From the NCBI GenBank assembly GCA_029204225.1, contig CM055102.1, positions 31,490,607 through 31,554,606 on the forward strand: a stretch of DNA of 64,000 bases, written 5' to 3'. A program made the position numbers and the translations under genes. The stretch is from Diphasiastrum complanatum. Its lineage: Eukaryota > Streptophyta > Lycopodiopsida > Lycopodiales > Lycopodiaceae. Shown here piece after piece: positions 57,701 through 64,000 of this stretch (within the stretch, counting starts at the first letter, position 1; each line of letters starts with the position of its first letter). The notes below the pieces were generated by a model. The model searched no databases and was not told the origin of the DNA. It worked only from the letters and a program-made list of their open reading frames with translations.

Positions 57701-58490
57701 ATGATGACGATGTTATTGAGGGAGTAGGAGTGTAGGTGGATGGATATTCATCGTCAGATTCCTCATCCTTTTCCCTGATGGCATCTTCCATAGCTTCTCG
57801 CAGAGTAGCGTGCTGCTCCCGTCATTTCAGTTCTCTTCTGATGCTGCGTGGTAGTCCGGCTAGGAACCACATGATCACCGCATGATCGGGAATAAGGGCT
57901 ACACTGCACTCGGATCGTAGATGTTTGACCCGTTCAATATAGTCCTTGACCCTTTCTCGTTTTTCCATCTTGACTTTACTCAGTAGGAGAAATGGGTCTT
58001 CCAGGAACTTCCTTGGTTTAAAGCGCGTAATGAGAGCCGCTTTAACGCTTCCCAGATAGATTTTTCTTCCTCTGACTGGTTGAAAAGCCAGTCTTGAGCC
58101 ACTGCCAATACGGACATGGGGAATAGTATCAGCTTTTCTGCAGGTGTCCATTCGCTGTAGATTTCACAAGCTTGCTCGTAGATCTGGAGGAATCGGATGA
58201 GATTTGATGATCCGTCATATTTTGGTATTTCCATCCGTGGTGCTCTCCGGACTGCTTGCAAGAGAGCGACATGTATGGGTTGGCCCATTGGTTCCATTGG
58301 TGCTAGTTCCGATTTTGCCTCTTGTTGCGTAGCTGCTAATCTGGGAAGGTGTGGTGCTTGATTTGCTATCCTTCGTGCTATTGATCGTCCCGATCTCAGA
58401 TTCATCCGATGGTGGGTTCCAAAGTAGTTGGATCTTGCTTGTACAATGGGATGTAGTCTGGATCTTAAGGAACTGATCAATCTGAATGGC
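54720..58490 (-). pseudogene. Ty3/gypsy gag-pol lacking reverse transcriptase
   Basis: Minus strand. Gag: IPKYDGSSNLIRFLQIYEQA (near 58,210), KDYIERVKHLRSEC and LAGLPRSIRREL, then a Glu/Gln-rich tail to 57,558. Zinc-knuckle region: CYGCGEGQQIAEC (near 57,160). Protease: EAAVVDGGLGVNLIS, then after a frameshift RVLLGRPCLRSAQVV and KLTLKNREQAVFALPDG (about 56,080-56,400). The next residues are already RNase H (HFAFYTDHQPLLYLVKK, near 56,050), so RT is missing. Integrase: an H-H-C-C domain (GHFASDITVRKIV ... CDVCMTY), catalytic D in WGLDYIDPI and D in ELVSDCRSHF, but the Glu is Lys in GNGQAKSSNK. The integrase C-terminus fades out near 54,720. Several frameshifts. The gag resembles that at 43.1 kb. 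Confidence 0.9.
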
Positions 58491-58739
58491 CAAAAGTGAA
58501 ATTTAGGCCTTGTACGGCGGTTTTTCCTTGATAACTTTTTACTCCTTGCACTGATTGACCTGAGATTTTGACAGTAGTTGGATCTGATGCAGATCTTTCC
58601 ATTGATCTAGTTTGCAAGGGTTCTCTTGTGTCAGGGTTCTTTAGTTGTTTTTGCAGATAAAAAACTTGATATCTCTCAGATCTTTGGGAAGTAACTCTCT
58701 CAAGGATCACAATAGCTGGATCTGGATCAGATCTCACTA

Positions 58740-59340
58740 TGGAATTCTTTGCGAGAGTTAACTCTCGCACTAATTGAAAATTTTACTGTATGCGAGGGTT
58801 CAGAACCACTATTTTGGCTTGATCTTCACCAAATCTCAAAACTAACTCTCGTAGGCTTCATCACTGATGGAAATTATAATTTTGAATTGATTGAGAGGGT
58901 CCGCGAGAGTTCTTACTGGAAGGATTTGCTGGATCTTCACTTTTTAGTGATTTTTTAGTACTTAAAACCCAATTTTCTGCTCACTGGAATCAAACTAACT
59001 CTTGCAGGCTTTTCTGTGTCCTTGTCTCACTGAGATGGAACTTCAGAATCTTCTGTGAGAGTTCTTGCCCACTAGAACTAAAAATTTTAATGTCTGCAAG
59101 GATTCTCTAGTACTTTCCCGTCTTTTTTTCATTGGAAACTCTCGCACAGGCATTCAGATATCAAACTAACTCTCACAAGCTTCTCTGTGTTCTGGTCTCA
59201 CTGAGATGGAACTTTAGAGGGGTCTGCGAGAGTTCTGGTGAAGATTTGAATTTTTTTTGGATTTTTTCAAAAAAAATTTATGATCTTTCTCTGATTTTTG
59301 CAATCTGCGTGAAACTAACTCTCGCAGGCTTCTATGCAGG
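58740..59340. repeat. CTGCGAGAGTT / AACTCTCGCAG repeat cluster
   Basis: More than ten copies of a CTGCGAGAGTT-like motif in both orientations. The recurring longer unit is ACTAACTCTCGCAGGCTTCT (near 58,840, 58,994, 59,165 and 59,312), alternating with TCTGCGAGAGTTCT (near 58,910, 59,050 and 59,221). Opposite-strand copies could pair as hairpins. It lies upstream of the minus-strand gypsy gag, in the leader or LTR. Confidence 0.85.
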
Positions 59341-59399
59341 TCTGGGACAGTGTCTTGGAGCTGCTACTACTCATTCAAGGGCTAATTCACACTGGTTTT

Positions 59400-59790
59400 G
59401 GATTCTGATGAGTAAGTGTCGCGACAGTCTGTAGAAATGAACTATGTTTTCAACAGCTTTGGCTTTTTTGCATTTCCCGAAAATGCGACACTTGCATAGT
59501 TCAAAAGTTTAACTTGTGCAGTTCAAAAAGTTTATCTGTTTTTAACACCTTCGGTTTTTTCGCATTTTCCCGAAAAATGCGAAGAGAGAAAAATTTCGAA
59601 GGTCATCTATTTTCATAAGTTAAACTGCTTCAAGGGCACCTTCGCCTTTCTAAGGGCACCTTCCCCGAGGAGAGGGAAAATGTCGAAGGTCGTCTATTTT
59701 GAACGAGGAACGTTCCTAGTCACTTCCTGAAATTTGCGAAGTGAGAGAAAACCACTTCACGTAAAATGCAAAATGAGAGAATTTGCGACG
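59400..59790. repeat. Fold-back units near the gypsy 5' end
   Basis: Short palindromes such as GCATTTCCCGAAAATGCG (59,470-59,490) and TTCGCATTTTCCCGAAAAATGCGAA (59,560-59,583), with AAGTGAGAG stretches between. They resemble the array at 45,300-45,515. Confidence 0.7.
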
Positions 59791-59799
59791 TCCTCGTCC

Positions 59800-62472
59800 G
59801 CATCAACGATGCTAAATTATTGACCGTATACACTATGTACAATTGTCACAAAAGCCATATACCTCCAAGTACAACAACTTTCCTAATTAGGTGACAAGCA
59901 TTGAATGTAATTAATACACGGATGAAATCTATAAATAGATCGTCCGAGCATAGATTAGTGGTTGCTCCGTCCATGAGACACATTATGAGCCTCTCAATTA
60001 TGCCGTCATTTTTTGTTGTAATGGCTATTTTGCATTGTGCTTCAGTGTAATATAGCAGCAACTTGCTTTTATCTGTGTACAATGTAGATGAATGCCTGTT
60101 GTAATTGAATGTATTTTCATTGTTGTTTGATCGCGCTTGTTTACTCACTCTGATCAGAACACAAACATCTACGACTCCTCAGTTTCTGATCAGACGATGG
60201 CTGTTTTTGATGCCCGAGGAACTCGTGTTATCATATTGCTCCTCCATTTATTTCATAAGTATACTTCACGTTGAATCTGATTTCAGTAGTACCAAATACA
60301 AATAATCTCTAATCTCTTCGGTGGACTGTACTCTTGTTTCAGAGTATGAATTAATTTTTAAGATCCTGTTGGGCAATCAGAACAATTAAGGCTGTGATTA
60401 CATTTAGCATAAGTTGTCTATTAGACTGTTTTTGCATTTAGCAGCTGATTAGAACGGGAGAGCTGTTCCGCAATATTCCTGCTCTCTTCTCCGTTCACGT
60501 TCTTCTATCTCCCTTGCCCCATCAAATCGTGTTATACAAGACAAGGCACTGGTTTATAGGTCATTTGGATGCCATGTGTCAATGTTCTATTGGTGCAAGG
60601 TAACCCAAAGTTATTGACCCACAACGATGCGTGCAATCAACGTGTGTCGATGCTTATGACATTACCATGTTGGTGGAGATGATCCCACCTATACTATATA
60701 TATAGAAGTGGATCTCCATGAGCTAGGCATTCATTCTCACTTGGAAAATGAAGAGCTATGTGGTTAGGTCAAAACATAGTCTTGCTAAGAGATGGAGGTA
60801 TGCCTTGCTAAGAGATGGAGGTATGCGAGGGTTAAAACTAGGGTACCAGCTGGTATGGGACATCGTAGCCTGGGAGAGACTCCTCAATAATGATGTCAAG
60901 AGTTGCACAAGCTATGAATGGCCTACAATATTATTCAATGGAATGTATTTGTTATGTGGCACAACATGAGAGGGTTTGATTCAACGGGGAGCTATTGACA
61001 AAGACCACATCACATCTATCTCACAAAACAAAGCTACAAGGATAATATATACAATAGGGTTGTGTGTGAGTGCTTAGTTTTAGTTTGCAAATCCAAGTTT
61101 AAGCTGCTACATTAACACGCTCAAGAGAGAGAAAGCACAAAAGGCTTTACTTTGTTTCGATAACTTTTAAAATATTTTTTGTGATATTGACAATGTCTCT
61201 TAGTGTGGGCAATTGAGATTAACGTATGTTACACAAATACTACTATTGTTTGGCCTTATTGACTATTATAAGGGTCCCTTTTAGTAGGGAGGCATGGAGG
61301 GGAAGACTCAAATTATTCATGTAGCTATGAGCCCATCGATAAGGGTTGAAAGATTCTATTGAGCTACAAATATGAAATGATGAACTCAAACATCCCCTTC
61401 ATGCTCTAGCCTCTTCTAGCTCTTTGTGGGAGAACCTTAATGGAGCAAATTCAATTCAAAAAAGTCATGCAAAGAGGTTTGATTGTCCTCTCTTCCATTA
61501 GGTGAGTTCCAGGTTGTGGGCAATGACAAGTTCAAGCACCTTGGTCCACCCCTATTTAACAAAAGGCTCCCATGTTGTTAGTTTTACATTGGTCCCATCA
61601 ATTTATTTGTCACCTTCCAAGTAGGTTCAACAGTACCAATCTTAAACAACTTGTTGAAGGTAAACAGCCATCATAGCTTTATTACACTTAGTGTGAAATG
61701 ATGTGCATCAAGTATTACTTGACACATGATCAAAGGGGAGCTAGAACAAGAGGTTCAAGGAAATTGAGATGCCTAGCCTTTAGCCTTTAGCTTTATTCTT
61801 GTGTACTTTTCATGCTAAGTATAAAACTTCCTAGGGTGTCCTTAATATAAGTACTTTTGACGCTAAGTGGGATAGGATTCCAAAATTCAAGGAATTTTGG
61901 AATTAATAGTGATGGTACATAGCCAAAGCTTTTGAATTAATGTAACATCCAAAAGCTTTGGCTATGTACCATCACTATTAAGCATAGTTTCTCAACATAA
62001 TCTGCAATATCGATCGAATGTTTCAAAAAGACTGCTCGGGAAACAGCGATTTATTGCTCTGTAAACTCATGTCATTGACGTGAGATTTTGAAAACGCTGC
62101 TCATGAATCGTAACAGCAGATCAACAACAGCCATGCGCTCGATGGCTGTCGACAAGGCTCAAACATAGATGAAATGACACAATATTGATATAGTTTAAGG
62201 TGGATATGATGTTATTAATCCATGAAAACTAAAACACGCTGAGAACTCTATCGCATGATCACGAGAGTTCTTCATTCTAGTAACCGAGTTGCGGGCGACA
62301 TACGTAAGAAGGATTAAGGATCGTATATACAAGAATTTTAGACTTCAAATTGTGGCATCTGCCATCATATGTTCGCTCAGGATAACAATCCTCGAGGTCG
62401 AGATTCAGACTCTGTGCATTTGAGCATTAGCTCTATTATGATTATAGGCTTTTCTGTATTCTTCTCAAACAC
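59800..62472. other. Intergenic region
   Basis: No gene or transposon motif is recognised in ORFs of this stretch (for example 60,748-60,969). The only structured element seen is the hairpin at 61,903-61,981. Confidence 0.5.
61903..61981. repeat. Perfect 32-bp inverted repeat (hairpin)
   Basis: Arms 61,903-61,934 and 61,950-61,981 are exact reverse complements, separated by a 15-base loop. The left arm begins TTAATAGTGATGGTACATAG and the right arm ends in its complement. It lies about 490 bp downstream of the calmodulin-like gene's stop codon. It could be a young miRNA/siRNA hairpin or a tiny fold-back transposon. Confidence 0.9.
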
Positions 62473-63210
62473 TTAAGTGCCTGTCATCATTTTCTCAAAC
62501 TCCTCAAAATTTACTAAGCCATCTCCATCAGAATCTACTCCTTGTATCATACGACAACAATCGTCCAGAGAGGATCCATTTTCCCCCAAACTCAGCAACA
62601 CACGATGCAGTTCCTCCGCAGTAATGTATCCATTCCTGTCTGCGTCAAAAACCGAGAAAACTTCCATTAACTCCTCGGTGCTTGCCAAGCCACCGGCCTT
62701 TGCCGTAGACGAGGCATTCAAATTTAGAAACTCCTCAAGATCAACGTATCCGTCACCATCAGCGTCTACCTCTTGTACCATCATACGTAATTCCTCCTCC
62801 GATGGACTGTCACCGAGCGATCTTAGAACGGAACCGAGTTCGGCGGCAGAAATTTTGCCATCTCCGTTGGCATCAAAAAACTTGAATACGTCTTCAAGCT
62901 CGCGAAGAAGTTCAACGGAGATACACTGAAACTTGCCTTTCAGTTGAGGAGAAGATCGAGGATTTAGAAAGAAGCTGCCACGCTGCTTTGGCGTTAGACA
63001 TGAGACAGACTTGCCACACGCAGCGACTGATCCTGACGTTATTGAAGATCGGCTATTCTTGTCTCTCAAGAACAATTCCCATGAAGAAGAAGAAGCCCGG
63101 GATTTTGAAGAGCCAGATCCATCAGATGATGAGTAGGAAGTCAATGATGTTTTCGATGAGCGTTTTGGAGAAAAGGACCTTGTTGGCCAGAAGATTTCCT
63201 GTAATCTCAT
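62473..63210 (-). CDS. Calmodulin-like protein with four EF hands
   Basis: Intronless ORF of 245 residues, a calcium sensor of the plant CML class. Four canonical 12-residue EF-hand loops: 113-124 (DANGDGKISAAE), 149-160 (DADGDGYVDLEE), 189-200 (DADRNGYITAEE) and 226-237 (DSDGDGLVNFEE). Every loop keeps Asp at position 1, Gly at 6 and Glu at 12, so all four should bind calcium. The pairs are joined by a linker of about 28 residues. A Ser-rich, basic N-terminal extension of about 100 residues (RSFSPKRSSKTS, then SSSDGSGSSKSRASSSS) has no domain; it may be a targeting or phosphorylated region. The ATG at the 5' end is the first in frame. Plant CMLs are commonly 150-200 residues without such a long extension. 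Targets cannot be read from sequence. Confidence 0.95.
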   Translation of the reverse strand: MRLQEIFWPTRSFSPKRSSKTSLTSYSSSDGSGSSKSRASSSSWELFLRDKNSRSSITSGSVAACGKSVSCLTPKQRGSFFLNPRSSPQLKGKFQCISVELLRELEDVFKFFDANGDGKISAAELGSVLRSLGDSPSEEELRMMVQEVDADGDGYVDLEEFLNLNASSTAKAGGLASTEELMEVFSVFDADRNGYITAEELHRVLLSLGENGSSLDDCCRMIQGVDSDGDGLVNFEEFEKMMTGT

Positions 63211-64000
63211 GACTACAGGCTTATAATGGATTGTCTACAAAAACTTCAAACCTCAAATGGTCTGAAAGTAAACTCTGAGTAACATTATTGCCCAAGCAAT
63301 GATTTTCCTAACGTTTATCTCCAGTGTAGCCTAACGGAAAACTAAGTGCTCAACTTCTAACTGCGTGAGTATTCCTTATAGATTCGTACACCAAGATTCA
63401 TTCGAGCATTCCTGATATTTGCAGGTGTTTGGGAATCCTTTGTGATGAGCATACAGCGCTATTACAGCGATTTTCACTGGAATATCAAGCGTGCGTATGA
63501 CAATACATTTTTGAGATCCTCCCTACTTCCTTGTGATGGCAGTGTGCACACCAAAAGAATTCTTCCTACCAAACAACCGGAAAAATGCTAATCTATTCCT
63601 AGCCGAACGTCGAGCCTCTAATAATGTTTCAAAACTGTTTAAAGATTTGCAAAGATCTTCGACCAAAATAAGCCTCTAGATTCTGAGACCTACGCACAGA
63701 ATCGGTCGACGGCCTACACACAGAGCATGTAAAAATCCAAGAGCTCAAACAAATGCCGCGAAATGACGATCAGCATTCCTGCTTTTTATCCGGGTACAGC
63801 ACGACTCCTGATCCAACCAACCACCCACACAAATACGAGCAAGATAACAAAAAAAACCCCAATAATGACTAAAAAACCAACACCCGGGTGGGGCAGGCGT
63901 GCGGAATCAGCTCCAGGACAGGATCCATGAGGAAAAGAAATGATCAGACCAAGAGGGCGAGGGCGACTGCCATAGGCAGCAAGCATGGAAAAACCAATCA
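63211..64000. other. 5' flank of the calmodulin-like gene
   Basis: Upstream (right-hand) region, expected to hold promoter and 5' UTR. No convincing gene. The ORF at 63,786-63,986 on the minus strand encodes a hydrophobic stretch (VGFLVIIGVFFVILLVFVWV) but has no other support. Confidence 0.45.

Noticed and set aside
62477-62929. Plus-strand 150-codon ORF
   Set aside because: It is the antisense of the EF-hand gene and has no independent signal.
63786-63986. Small membrane protein ORF near the window end
   Set aside because: The single hydrophobic stretch comes from an A/T-rich run, and there is no conserved feature or neighbouring exon.

Overview
The window comes from the nuclear genome of a land plant with a large, retrotransposon-rich genome. 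Two genes look intact: a plant-type secretory carrier-associated membrane protein (SCAMP) and a calmodulin-like protein. Almost everything else is decayed Ty1/copia, Ty3/gypsy and LINE sequence. Very long introns stuffed with LINEs and an LTR element suggest a fern, lycophyte or gymnosperm; I lean to a fern with low confidence because no marker fixes the lineage.

Layout. 1-1,060: LINE ORF2 3' end. 1.37-6.44 kb: a decayed LTR-element family with an ORF I do not recognise, an LTR-like block at 4.4-5.2 kb, a repeat-bearing leader, and the start of a second copy cut off at 6,444. 6.44-11.5 kb: a nearly complete but dead copia element on the minus strand. 14.0-36.0 kb: the SCAMP gene, minus strand, 13 coding exons. 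Its 9.9-kb sixth intron holds gypsy debris and a 4.2-kb LTR element with a perfect 5-bp target duplication. Its 8.3-kb fourth intron holds at least four LINE fragments in head-to-head arrangement. 37.1-42.3 kb: a deleted copia fragment and two adjacent tandem duplications (591 bp x2 and about 1,255 bp x2). 42.3-45.6 kb: a gypsy-type gag joined to the same unknown protein seen at 3.7-4.4 kb. 45.6-46.8 kb: a copia LTR with an internally deleted gag-integrase remnant. 46.9-54.3 kb: gypsy RT debris, a decayed LTR and a non-coding LTR-type element (51.5-53.8 kb). 54.3-59.8 kb: an LTR fragment, then a minus-strand gypsy element lacking reverse transcriptase, with a long repeat-rich leader. 59.8-64 kb: non-repetitive DNA with a perfect 32-bp hairpin and the calmodulin-like gene.

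The two host genes act separately: SCAMP in post-Golgi and endocytic membrane traffic, the EF-hand protein as a calcium sensor. A theme of the repeat fraction is that most retroelement copies lost the middle of their coding region, usually including RT, while keeping gag and a 3' module. The best candidates for something undescribed are the two-copy unknown ORF family, the chromodomain-bearing element without RT or integrase, and the short repeated GCGAG-type and hairpin modules in the element leaders.
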